Origin: Chitinophagaceae bacterium | Lineage (GTDB): Bacteria; Bacteroidota; Bacteroidia; Chitinophagales; Chitinophagaceae | Direction: 5' to 3' | Length of the DNA: 12,416 nucleotides | Assembly (NCBI GenBank): GCA_947468255.1 | Contig: CANIMM010000063.1 | Span: 1-12,416, forward strand | Shown here: positions 5,359 through 12,416 of the stretch, one piece after another | Numbering within the stretch: position 1 is the first letter of the stretch | Layout of the letters: every line of letters starts with the position of its first letter | The notes under the pieces: generated by a model | Seen by the model: the letters and a program-made list of their open reading frames with translations, nothing else | Told to the model about the DNA's origin: nothing | Database searches by the model: none | Made by a program: the position numbers and the translations under genes

Positions 5359-6927
5359 TTATTTGCTATTTGCCAATGTCTTTTTGTTTCCTTTTACCAT
5401 CAATACAAATGGTACGCATATCATAAAAATAACTCCTAAGTAAAAGAAAACATCCATATAAGAAAGCACAGCCGCTTGTTTGGTAACAATATGGTCCATG
5501 GCTGAGTAGCTACTTTTTAATGCAGCATCTGAATTAATTCCTTTACTGATAAAGCTATGTTGTATCGCTTTCACTCTTTGTTGAACAGATGGATTATTCA
5601 CGTCTAGCTTGCTAACAAGGGCACTTCTATGAATCATGTTTTGCCTAGCCATGAAAGTGGTAATGAGTGCTACCCCAAATGAGCCTCCTAACTGACGCAT
5701 CATTCCTGTAAATGCAGCACCCTGACCTATTTGCTGACCCTTCAAAGTAGAAAGTGATAGTGCTGTTATGGGAATAAATAGCATCCCCATACCTACTCCA
5801 CGAACGATCAGCATCCAGAAAAATGAACCAGAATCAGTGTCGGGGCTGACTACAAAATACCCCCAAAAAGTAAAGATCGAAAACAGTACCATTCCCCCTG
5901 CTACCAAGTATTGTTGCGGAACTCCTTTTTGCAATAATTTGCCAATCATCGGCATCATGAATGCAGTGGTCAATGCAGCTGGAACCATTAGCATACCTGC
6001 CTGCTGGGCTGTCCAACCTAGAATGGATTGGGTATATAAGGGTATGATAAATGTAGAGCCGTACAATCCAAATCCCATAATGAATGACAGAATCGTACCT
6101 ACTCTTAAATTACCATTTTTTAGTACCCGCAATTCCACAATTGGACTTTTGTAACTAGTTTCTCGCCAGACGAAAAAGAATAAACCTAAAACTGCAGCAA
6201 CTGCAAGGTATATAATTACATTGCTGTTAAACCAGTCATCATCCTGACCCTTTTCAAGTACATATTGCAATGAACCAACAGTGATGGCTAATAAACCTAT
6301 GCCCAGCCAATCAATATCACTTGCCATACTTTTTTCACCGTATTTTGGACTGCGTACAAACTGAAGCGTTAGTAAGGTGGCAATAACACCAATGGGGATA
6401 TTGATATAAAAAATATAAGGCCATGAAGCATGGTCTACAATATAACCTCCTAATGGCGGCCCTAATGTAGGACCAATGATTACCCCCAATCCATAAATGG
6501 CTTGCGCCATACTTCTTTTGGCAGGAGGATAACTTTCTGTAATGATGGTTTGGGATGTAACCAATAGGGCGCCCCCACCAATTCCCTGCAAAAAACGGTA
6601 GAGCACTAGCTCCCAGATACCCGATGCATTTCCACATAAAAAAGAGCATACGGTAAAGAGGATAATGGAAGCTGCAAAATAGTTCCTTCTTCCAAATTGT
6701 TGGGAAAGCCAGCTCGTCATGGGAACAATGATTACGTTGCCAATAGCATAGGCGGTAATCACCCAAGCTACCTCTGTTAAAGTAGCACCCAGACTTCCTC
6801 GCATATCGTTGAGTGCAACATTGACAATGGTGGTATCTACAATTTCCAGCAATGCACAGAATATGGCAGTGATCGTGATGATCACCCTTCTTGATCCATA
6901 TTCTACCAAAGAATCCATTTGTTGCAT
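5359..6927 (-). CDS. emrB: EmrB/QacA-type DHA2 major-facilitator drug efflux pump, 14 TM
   Basis: This is a proton-driven inner-membrane drug exporter, the motor of the tripartite system encoded by this operon. The 522 residues fit 14 transmembrane helices. Family motifs are visible: IVDTTIVNVALN (29-40, DHA2 motif D1 with the membrane Asp), SWLSQQFGRR (72-81, motif A between TM2 and TM3), RFLQGIGGGA (111-120, motif B with its conserved Arg), and GPTLGPPLGG (152-161, antiporter motif C). A long polar loop (about residues 425-490) precedes the last helix, as is common in EmrB/DesB-like proteins. The ATG at 6927 is used; Met4 is an alternative. It is the last gene of the operon, 105 bases after the adaptor gene. 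Drug specificity cannot be read from the sequence. Confidence 0.93.
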   Translation of the reverse strand: MQQMDSLVEYGSRRVIITITAIFCALLEIVDTTIVNVALNDMRGSLGATLTEVAWVITAYAIGNVIIVPMTSWLSQQFGRRNYFAASIILFTVCSFLCGNASGIWELVLYRFLQGIGGGALLVTSQTIITESYPPAKRSMAQAIYGLGVIIGPTLGPPLGGYIVDHASWPYIFYINIPIGVIATLLTLQFVRSPKYGEKSMASDIDWLGIGLLAITVGSLQYVLEKGQDDDWFNSNVIIYLAVAAVLGLFFFVWRETSYKSPIVELRVLKNGNLRVGTILSFIMGFGLYGSTFIIPLYTQSILGWTAQQAGMLMVPAALTTAFMMPMIGKLLQKGVPQQYLVAGGMVLFSIFTFWGYFVVSPDTDSGSFFWMLIVRGVGMGMLFIPITALSLSTLKGQQIGQGAAFTGMMRQLGGSFGVALITTFMARQNMIHRSALVSKLDVNNPSVQQRVKAIQHSFISKGINSDAALKSSYSAMDHIVTKQAAVLSYMDVFFYLGVIFMICVPFVLMVKGNKKTLANSK

Positions 6928-7032
6928 ACTATATTTTTTAACCCAATTTGTTAAGAAGCAATAATAAAAAAATCAAATACCTCACCCCATTTTTTCAGTT
7001 AAAACTGGTCGATTGAGTGCGAAAGTTAATTT

Positions 7033-8157
7033 TTAAAGGTGTACATCCACCGCTACATTCATACCGGGTCTTAGTTGTTTGACAAGTGAATCAGATGGAT
7101 TGGCAAATTCAATTTTAACAGGTAAACGCTGCACTACTTTTACGAAATTTCCACTGGCGTTATCCGGAGGCAATAAAGCAAAGCGGGAGCCGGTGGCTGG
7201 CGAGAAGGATGTTAGCATTGCATCAAAAGAGTGACCTGGAAAAGCGTCTGCAAGTACCGTCACCTTTTGACCGACCCTCATTTTTTCAAACTGCGTTTCT
7301 TTAAAGTTGGCGATAATCCAAATATCCTTGCTCAAAACAATACTGAATAGGGATTGTCCTGGTTGCAAAAATTGTCCTTCCTGAACATTTACTTTTGACA
7401 CCAAACCTGTTGCCGGTGCAACAACTACGGCATAGGAAAGATTGAGTTGCGCATCTGCCACATCCACCTGGCGCTGTTTGATTACAGCACCTGCAATCGC
7501 TACTTGTGATGAAGTGGCATTGCTTTGAGAACTAACTGCAGCAGTTTGCTTTGACACTTGGTTTTTTTGTTGAACCAAGATCTGTAACTGCTTTTCTGCT
7601 GTTTGTTTTGCAGCAACTGCTTGCTCAAATTGTTGTTGGGTAATCGAATGGTCTTTGATTAGGTTATCATAGCGGTTGTAATCTTGGGTGGCTCTCCACA
7701 AAGCAACTTTAGCAGCATCAATTTGAGCATCCGCTGTTGCGATGCCAGATTGAGCACTTGCGATGGAAGCCTTTGAAGCATCGGTGGTATTGATAGCAGC
7801 GAGCAAGTTGGTTTGGGCAGTTGCCAATGAAGCTTCGGCTTGTTGTAATTTTAATGCAAGATCTCGGTCATCCAGTATTAAAAGGGTATCTCCTTTTTGA
7901 ACTGCTTGGTTGTCTTTCACCCGCACCGCTTTTACAAAACCCGCTACTCTGGGTATTACCGGGCTTATATTGGCTTCTATTTGAGCATCGTCTGTATCCT
8001 CATGATGAAGGTTATATTGGTATTTGGAAATACCAAACCATCCACCAGCTATCACGAGGGTTATCAATACGATTGCGAAGGCTTTGCTTTTCTTTTTTGG
8101 GGCTTCGGCTATTGTTTTTTCAGATGGCATGGTTGAGTCTTTTGTATTTGGTTGCAT
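7033..8157 (-). CDS. emrA: EmrA/HlyD-family membrane-fusion adaptor
   Basis: This periplasmic adaptor links the EmrB pump to the TolC-like channel. The 374-residue protein has a short Lys-rich cytoplasmic tail, one transmembrane helix (about 27-43), then DTDDAQIEANISPVIPRVAG (54-73), the EmrA-type beta-barrel/lipoyl entry. The first lipoyl half includes VKAVRVKDNQAVQKGDTLLILD (75-96). A long Ala/Gln-rich coiled-coil hairpin spans about 100-235, and the second lipoyl half has APATGLVSKVNVQEGQFLQPG. The barrel region reads 'IWIIANFKETQFEKMRVGQKV' and the end 'LRPGMNVAVDVHL', all typical of the family. It is complete, 34 bases after the tolC gene and upstream of emrB in the same operon. The ATG at 8157 has no clear ribosome-binding site. 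Confidence 0.93.
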   Translation of the reverse strand: MQPNTKDSTMPSEKTIAEAPKKKSKAFAIVLITLVIAGGWFGISKYQYNLHHEDTDDAQIEANISPVIPRVAGFVKAVRVKDNQAVQKGDTLLILDDRDLALKLQQAEASLATAQTNLLAAINTTDASKASIASAQSGIATADAQIDAAKVALWRATQDYNRYDNLIKDHSITQQQFEQAVAAKQTAEKQLQILVQQKNQVSKQTAAVSSQSNATSSQVAIAGAVIKQRQVDVADAQLNLSYAVVVAPATGLVSKVNVQEGQFLQPGQSLFSIVLSKDIWIIANFKETQFEKMRVGQKVTVLADAFPGHSFDAMLTSFSPATGSRFALLPPDNASGNFVKVVQRLPVKIEFANPSDSLVKQLRPGMNVAVDVHL

Positions 8158-8191
8158 AAAATGTCTATTATTATTGGGAGTAAATTTTTTA

Positions 8192-9514
8192 TTAAGGAGT
8201 TAAAATTCCAGCGGTTTGTAATAATTTATTGAAGGCAACCACTGCATCTGCAGAAGCCCCCACCAACATCAGTTTGGTCTGTAATGCTGCTAGATCTGCT
8301 TCCAGTAAATCAGTAGCGGTAGCCAGTGTATTGTTATATTTATTTTTTATGATTCGGAAATTTTCTGTAGCCTGCTCCACTGCTTTTTGATATACCGCTA
8401 TCTTTTTTTGACTCAACAGATAACCTTGATACGCCTCATTTACCTGTAGCCGAATATGATCACCGAGTAATAATTCGCTAGCAGCTACTTGCTGAACCCT
8501 GGCTCCTGCCGCTGCTATTTTTGTTTTGGTTTTCCATAAGGATGAAAGATTGTATTGAACCCCTAAACCCACATTGACTGCATTGGAGATAGTTAAAAAG
8601 CCCGGAATATTTGCTGCGATATAGCCTCCTGTTACTGCTACACCAGGATAGTAATCTGCTTTGATAGATTTTACCCCAAGCTCCGCAATTTTTTTATGCA
8701 GCGATAAGGATCCTATTTCTTTTCTTTCCAATAATGCCTGTTGCTCATATTCTTCCAATGATTTTGCCTTCGTTATTTTTATTAAGCTGGCAGAATCAGG
8801 AATTAGATTGGTTTGTTCTGGCAATCCGAGCATTAACGCCATGTTTACGCCGGCTAATTTTAAGTTGCTTTCGGCATCCAGTAATGTCAGTTCTATATTG
8901 GAAGATTGAAGTTCAGCTTTCAGCAAATCATTTCTTGCCAACAAACCATTTTTTTCAAGGTTAGTAAAATCCCTTACCCGCTGGTTAGATTGTTCCAAAC
9001 TTTCCTTTACCAAATAAACAGCTGCCCTAGCTTTGTATAAATTACTAAAGGCACTAATGCTATTGAAAATAACCGCTTCTTTGTTTTCATCAGCATCTAG
9101 CCTGACAGCCTGTTCAAGGTACTTGGCAGATTGAATACCATAATCAAGTTTTCCTGCAGTAAAGAGTGGAAGGGATAAATTAGTCGTACTATACATAGCC
9201 TGTGATACAGACGGGTTAGCGCCTCCATTGTTGTTGGAATTCGTTTTCAAACTAATATTGGGGGTTATGGGCAGATAAAGCCAAGCGCCACTAATGGTAA
9301 ATTCAGGCAACTTTCTTTCATTGGCTTCTTTTACAGCGGCTACCGCCTCATCAATTTTGGCGGAATTATTTTTCAGTAAATGGCTATTGGTGATACTTAA
9401 ATCAATCGCTTCCTGTAAGGTGATTTTTCGTATGGCCTGACCTTGTAGCCCGGTTGCCATCAAAAAGGCTAATATCGAAAAAGCGCTTGCTACTAATTTC
9501 AATTTATGATTCAT
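8192..9514 (-). CDS. TolC-family outer-membrane efflux channel
   Basis: This is the outer-membrane channel of the tripartite efflux system. The 440-residue protein has a signal peptide (core about 8-21, probable cleavage after 'QGQA', residue 27) and then IRKITLQEAIDLSITNSHLLK (28-48), the canonical start of an outer-membrane efflux protein. Long amphipathic helices rich in Ala, Leu, Lys and Glu alternate with short strand regions in two similar halves (for example VAVTGGYIAANIPGFLTI), fitting two OEP repeats. The length is normal. It overlaps the end of tetR by 11 bases (9504-9514), so translation is probably coupled, and it comes before the adaptor and pump genes, consistent with dedicated use by this system. 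The assignment to the family is firm; the substrate is not known. Confidence 0.92.
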   Translation of the reverse strand: MNHKLKLVASAFSILAFLMATGLQGQAIRKITLQEAIDLSITNSHLLKNNSAKIDEAVAAVKEANERKLPEFTISGAWLYLPITPNISLKTNSNNNGGANPSVSQAMYSTTNLSLPLFTAGKLDYGIQSAKYLEQAVRLDADENKEAVIFNSISAFSNLYKARAAVYLVKESLEQSNQRVRDFTNLEKNGLLARNDLLKAELQSSNIELTLLDAESNLKLAGVNMALMLGLPEQTNLIPDSASLIKITKAKSLEEYEQQALLERKEIGSLSLHKKIAELGVKSIKADYYPGVAVTGGYIAANIPGFLTISNAVNVGLGVQYNLSSLWKTKTKIAAAGARVQQVAASELLLGDHIRLQVNEAYQGYLLSQKKIAVYQKAVEQATENFRIIKNKYNNTLATATDLLEADLAALQTKLMLVGASADAVVAFNKLLQTAGILTP

Positions 9515-10133
9515 TGGTTAATATTGCTTTGAATAATGTTTTGATATGAATACTTAATTTCCTTTTAATGGTAAGCTGAAATGCCTCATCTGGCATATCC
9601 ATTTGACCGTTGAATTCTCTATAATAGTCAAGGCTCATCATACTTTGGTTGACGGTGCCAACCAAGGTGTTGAGCATGAATATCAGGTCAATTTTTTTCT
9701 TAAATACCCCCTTTTTCTGACCATCTTTGATTAGTTCTGCAATTACTTTGGCATTGCGAAGCTTCACTTTGTTGGCAGCTTTCAAAATCGCAGGATTTTT
9801 GTTGGTCACCTGAACGCTTACCATGATCTTATGAAAGGGTTGCTTTTGCATTGCACGGTCAATGTGTTCATCAATGAGCATATTGACTTTTTCTATTGGA
9901 GAATATCGATCATCCTGAATCAAACTTTCCACCCTAATTTTTATACTTCCCACCCTCCATTCCAGTAAAGCTTCCATTAACTTCTCTTTTGACCCAAAGT
10001 AATAAGAGATCATGGCAATGTTTACCCCAGCTTCATGGGCGATATCTCTTACAGAAGTTCCGTCAAAGCCCCTTTCTGCAAAGAGGCGCTCTGCTGTTTC
10101 TATAATTTGTATTTGTTTATCAGTTAACTCCAC
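9504..10133 (-). CDS. TetR-family repressor of the efflux operon
   Basis: A 209-residue TetR regulator when started at the GTG at 10133 ('MELTDKQIQIIETAERLF'). The frame stays open to a TTG at 10157 (217 residues), but that codon would lie inside the -7 promoter box and touch the operator, so I prefer the GTG. The N-terminal helix-turn-helix is clear: ERLFAERGFDGTSVRDIAHE, then AGVNIAMISYYFGSKEKL, the standard TetR recognition-helix pattern with YYFGSKEKL. The remaining about 150 residues form the variable ligand-binding and dimerisation domain and do not reveal the inducer. It is first in the operon and overlaps tolC by 11 bases. It probably represses itself and the pump through the palindrome at 10158-10177. 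Confidence 0.9.
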   Translation of the reverse strand: MELTDKQIQIIETAERLFAERGFDGTSVRDIAHEAGVNIAMISYYFGSKEKLMEALLEWRVGSIKIRVESLIQDDRYSPIEKVNMLIDEHIDRAMQKQPFHKIMVSVQVTNKNPAILKAANKVKLRNAKVIAELIKDGQKKGVFKKKIDLIFMLNTLVGTVNQSMMSLDYYREFNGQMDMPDEAFQLTIKRKLSIHIKTLFKAILTNES

Positions 10134-10154
10134 CCATCTTGGTTTTAGCAGCGA

Positions 10155-10162
10155 CAAAATTA
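10155..10162 (-). promoter_or_regulatory. Probable -7 box of the efflux operon
   Basis: On the minus strand this reads TAATTTTG, an exact match to the Bacteroidota -7 consensus TAnnTTTG. Its final base is 21 bases before the GTG start at 10133, which would leave a leader of about 15 bases. No convincing -33 element was found. It overlaps the arm of the palindrome at 10158-10177. Confidence 0.5.
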
Positions 10163-10177
10163 AACAAACGTTTAATT
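10158..10177. promoter_or_regulatory. Probable TetR operator palindrome
   Basis: AATTAAAC and GTTTAATT are perfect 8-base arms with a 4-base AAAC spacer, 20 bases in all. It lies directly upstream of the tetR gene and overlaps the -7 box at 10155-10162, the usual place for an autorepressor site. Size and symmetry fit TetR-family operators. The same site is 138 bases from the divergent dehydrogenase gene, so control of that gene is possible but less likely. Confidence 0.6.
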
Positions 10178-10267
10178 AAATCATTTTTTTGTTTCACCTT
10201 TTTTAGATTTTTTTTGGAGCATCTATTTACGGCTATTCGAATCCTATAAAACCAATCAAATGATTAG

Positions 10268-10275
10268 TATCTTTA
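10268..10275 (+). promoter_or_regulatory. Possible -7 box for the HSDL2-like dehydrogenase
   Basis: TATCTTTA matches TAnnTTTG at all defined positions except the last base. It lies 39 bases before the ATG at 10315, allowing a leader of about 30-35 bases. No -33 box was recognised, so this is a weak call. Confidence 0.25.
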
Positions 10276-10314
10276 ACTGTCGATTTTCAATTAATATTTT
10301 TTAAAACAAATAGT

Positions 10315-11133
10315 ATGTCATTTCAAAATAAAACTGTACTCATTACGGGTGCATCAAGGGGCATTGGCAAAGCAATTGGTTTACGCCTTGCTAAGGAAGG
10401 CGCCAATATTGTCATAGCTTCCAAAAGTGTGGAAGAAAATCCAAAACTGGGAGGAACCATCTTTTCCGCTGCGGCAGAAATGGAGGCAGCAGGAGGAAAG
10501 GCCCTAGCTGTACAATGTGATATTCGTTTTGAAGACCAGGTGCAGCAGGTAGTAGACCAGGCTGTAGCAAAATTTGGTGGCATTGACATTTTGATCAACA
10601 ATGCTTCAGCAATTTCTTTGACTAATACAGAACAAACGGAACCCAAGCGGTTTGACCTAATGTATGACATCAATGTACGTGGAACTTTTTTTGTTTGCAA
10701 AGCTTGCATTCCTTTTTTAAAGCAGGCTGCGAATCCGCATATTATCAATTTATCGCCACCCATTAACATGGATATGAAATGGTTTGTCAACCATTTGGCC
10801 TATACGATGAGTAAGTACAACATGACCATGATTGCCATGGGCTTAGCGGCAGAATTAAAAAAATACAATATTGCGGCAAATGCCCTTTGGCCTAAAACAA
10901 CTATTGCAACCGCCGCTGTTCAAAATTTGCTCGGTGGACAAATGCTAATGAACATGAGCCGTACGCCCGATATTATGGCCGAAGCGGCCTATTATATTTT
11001 ATCGAAAAATTCAACCCAATGTACAGGGAATACTTTTATTGATGAAGCGGTATTGGCGGCGGAAGGCATCACTGATTTAAGTAAATACTCCGTGGTGCCA
11101 GGTGCGCAACTATACAATGATCTGTTTGTGTAA
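10315..11133 (+). CDS. HSDL2-like short-chain dehydrogenase/reductase
   Basis: This NAD(P)-dependent oxidoreductase of the classical SDR fold has 272 residues. TGASRGIG (11-18) is the dinucleotide-binding Gly motif, NNAS (95-98) the NNAG variant, and Tyr163-x-x-x-Lys167 (YTMSK) the catalytic pair. The candidate catalytic Ser147 sits in LSPP, 16 residues before the Tyr rather than the usual 13. Blocks such as NPKLGGTI (42-49), NNASAISLTNT (95-105), KACIPFLK and ALWPKT (190-195) match what I recall of hydroxysteroid-dehydrogenase-like protein 2 rather than general FabG proteins. The SCP2 sterol-carrier domain found at the C-terminus of animal HSDL2 is absent; the protein ends with the SDR domain. 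The substrate is unknown; a fatty-acyl or steroid-like alcohol is inference. It is divergent from tetR and converges on the peptidase gene with a 6-base gap. Confidence 0.88.
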   Translation: MSFQNKTVLITGASRGIGKAIGLRLAKEGANIVIASKSVEENPKLGGTIFSAAAEMEAAGGKALAVQCDIRFEDQVQQVVDQAVAKFGGIDILINNASAISLTNTEQTEPKRFDLMYDINVRGTFFVCKACIPFLKQAANPHIINLSPPINMDMKWFVNHLAYTMSKYNMTMIAMGLAAELKKYNIAANALWPKTTIATAAVQNLLGGQMLMNMSRTPDIMAEAAYYILSKNSTQCTGNTFIDEAVLAAEGITDLSKYSVVPGAQLYNDLFV

Positions 11134-11139
11134 AATACT

Positions 11140-12416
11140 TTATTTCATTAGCCGTTCATTCACCGGCTTCTCTAGTAAATATTTATAAATAAACTGTGTT
11201 TTCAAATTTTGAAAATGCAATCCTTTATTGCCTGGCCATCCATGCCTTCCGCCTGGATAGACCATCATTTCAAAAACTTTTTTGGTGTCCTGCAATTTGC
11301 TGATTAGCTGAATGCTATTTTGCATGTGTACATTGTCGTCAATTTCTCCATGTACGATTTGCATCATCCCTTTGTATTGATTTACATAATTCATCACATT
11401 GCCAGTTTTGTACCCTTCCGGATTTTCTGATGGAAGATCCATGAACCGTTCGGTATAATGGGAGTCGTATAGCGTCCAATCAGTAACTGGTCCTCCTACC
11501 ATCGCATGGGTAAATACCCCGGCTCCTTTTGTTAAGGCGAGGGCTCCCATGTAGCCACCATAACTAAAGCCGGCTATACAAATTTTTGTGGAATCCGCCT
11601 GCTTATTGGCGATCAGCCATTGTACCATCGTGGCATAGTCTAACAGTTCCCAATGTCCTAAATCGCGGTACATATAATCAACACCTACTTTTCCGAAATG
11701 CCCACTAGCCCGATGATCCATGATCACTTGAATTAAACCTTCCTTGGCATACCATTGTTGAGTCCCTGTCAAAGTCCAACTATCCCAGCAGGTTCCAGCA
11801 TCCGGTCCACCATAAATTGAAATAAGTACCGGGTATTTTTTGGTTGGATCCATATGAATCGGCCAAGTCACTTTCATCGGTAACTCAAATAAACCGTCAT
11901 CACTTTTAACACGGAGAAATTCTGTTTTAGCCATGTTTGCATTATCAAATCCTGCCGCCTTACTGTCGCCTAGTTCTTTAATAATTTTCCCATGATTGTT
12001 GACTAAAGTCATTTTTTCGGGCGTGGAAGCATTGCTGTAAGTAGTAATGAAGTAGCTAGCATTGGGCGATAGGTTAATCAATGAATGATTGTACTCCCCA
12101 AAAGTTAACCGCTGAAGGTTTGTACCATTCAGTTGTACGCTGTAAAAATCTTTTCTAGCTGTATTCTCCCTGCTTCTTGCTGAAAAGTAAACCAGGTTAT
12201 TTTTTTCATCAATAAATTCAATCTTGTTGACGGTGAATTTTCCAGTTGTGATTTGATTGATTAGTTCCCCTTTCATATTGTAGTAATACAAATGCTTCCA
12301 GCCTGTTTTATCACTATTTAAAATAAAGCCTTTGCCATTTTTTAAAAATGAAATTCGTTCTCCATCATCCGTTAGTTTAACCCATGTTTTCTGCTGTTCG
12401 GTATAAAATTCTTTTA
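11140..12416 (-). CDS. Dipeptidyl-peptidase-IV-family (S9B) serine peptidase, N-terminus cut by window edge
   Basis: It probably cleaves dipeptides, often Xaa-Pro, from peptide N-termini in the periplasm. The reading frame stays open to the right edge (424 residues visible, C-terminus complete), so the true start is outside; the internal TTG at 12291 is not a start. The visible first part, about 1-170, is the end of a DPP-IV beta-propeller (repeats such as KGELINQITTG, NLQRLTFGEYNHSLINLSPN). The alpha/beta-hydrolase domain follows: IYGGPDAG, then GFSYGGYMG with nucleophile Ser284, HGEIDDNVH with Asp359, and GGRHGWPG with His391, a complete catalytic triad. 'YTERFMDLPSENPEGY' also matches DPP IV. 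It converges on the dehydrogenase gene. Signal peptide and the N-terminal Glu pair that fixes exopeptidase activity cannot be checked here. Confidence 0.92.
   Translation of the reverse strand, partial: KEFYTEQQKTWVKLTDDGERISFLKNGKGFILNSDKTGWKHLYYYNMKGELINQITTGKFTVNKIEFIDEKNNLVYFSARSRENTARKDFYSVQLNGTNLQRLTFGEYNHSLINLSPNASYFITTYSNASTPEKMTLVNNHGKIIKELGDSKAAGFDNANMAKTEFLRVKSDDGLFELPMKVTWPIHMDPTKKYPVLISIYGGPDAGTCWDSWTLTGTQQWYAKEGLIQVIMDHRASGHFGKVGVDYMYRDLGHWELLDYATMVQWLIANKQADSTKICIAGFSYGGYMGALALTKGAGVFTHAMVGGPVTDWTLYDSHYTERFMDLPSENPEGYKTGNVMNYVNQYKGMMQIVHGEIDDNVHMQNSIQLISKLQDTKKVFEMMVYPGGRHGWPGNKGLHFQNLKTQFIYKYLLEKPVNERLMK

Noticed and set aside
5354..5374. Possible bidirectional terminator GGCAA-N11-TTGCC between the YffB-like and emrB genes
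   Set aside because: The stem is only 5 bp with an 11-base loop and lies mostly inside the emrB coding end; the nearby T-run is interrupted. Too weak to call.
5768..6154. 128-residue open frame on the + strand inside the pump gene, and similar long frames antisense or out of frame in emrB, emrA, tolC, meaB and the dehydrogenase
   Set aside because: Their translations show no recognisable domain, and each lies wholly within a gene whose own product matches a known family over its full length.
6996..7007. Palindrome CAGTTAAAACTG in the gap between emrA and emrB
   Set aside because: Arms of 5 bases around 2 bases are too short to call an operator, and no T-tract follows on the coding (minus) strand.
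10134..10157. N-terminal extension of the TetR protein from a TTG codon at 10157
   Set aside because: The TTG lies inside the predicted -7 box and next to the operator, and the eight extra residues are not typical of TetR proteins.
12289..12291. TTG as start of the peptidase gene
   Set aside because: The same frame continues without a stop to the window edge with beta-propeller-like sequence (KEFYTEQQKTWVKLTDDG), so the gene is cut by the window and does not start here.

Overview
The window is ordinary, AT-rich chromosomal DNA from a Bacteroidota bacterium, most likely of the Chitinophagaceae or a close relative. The support is the type III pantothenate kinase / outer-membrane protein / lipoprotein-type LptC gene order, a 'NSPYSRYGLGD' outer-membrane protein, start codons that mostly lack a Shine-Dalgarno sequence, and TAnnTTTG-like promoter boxes. 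No rRNA, tRNA, CRISPR array, insertion sequence, phage gene or attachment site was seen. No intergenic stretch exceeds about 190 bases.

Layout from left to right. (1) A small exported protein with one membrane segment and a CxxC pair (158-391, +) converges on a short MeaB/ArgK-type GTPase (399-1289, -). (2) Divergent from the GTPase is a stand-alone Lon substrate-binding-domain protein (1477-2112, +). (3) An envelope-linked run follows on the + strand: coaX (2274-3002), an outer-membrane beta-barrel protein overlapping it by 29 bases (2974-4314), lptC (4331-4903), and, after a 104-base gap, a YffB/ArsC-family thioredoxin-fold protein (5008-5352). (4) On the - strand lies a complete tripartite drug-efflux operon, transcribed from right to left: TetR repressor (start reassigned to a GTG at 10133), TolC-like outer-membrane channel, EmrA/HlyD adaptor, and EmrB/DHA2 14-TM pump. 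A 20-bp palindrome overlaps the probable tetR -7 box, which indicates autoregulation. (5) Divergent from tetR is an HSDL2-like short-chain dehydrogenase (10315-11133, +). It converges on a dipeptidyl-peptidase-IV-family serine peptidase (11140 to the right edge, -), whose N-terminus lies outside the window.

How the genes work together: the efflux operon is a self-contained export machine crossing both membranes, with its own local repressor. The coaX-OMP-lptC group places CoA synthesis beside envelope and LPS-export genes. The rest are single genes with no obvious shared pathway.

I did not find a convincing undescribed system. The points most worth a second look are the unnamed CxxC membrane protein, the non-canonical ATP/cation-site residues in CoaX, the tetR operator with its start correction, and three convergent gene pairs that meet with only 6-7 bases between stop codons.
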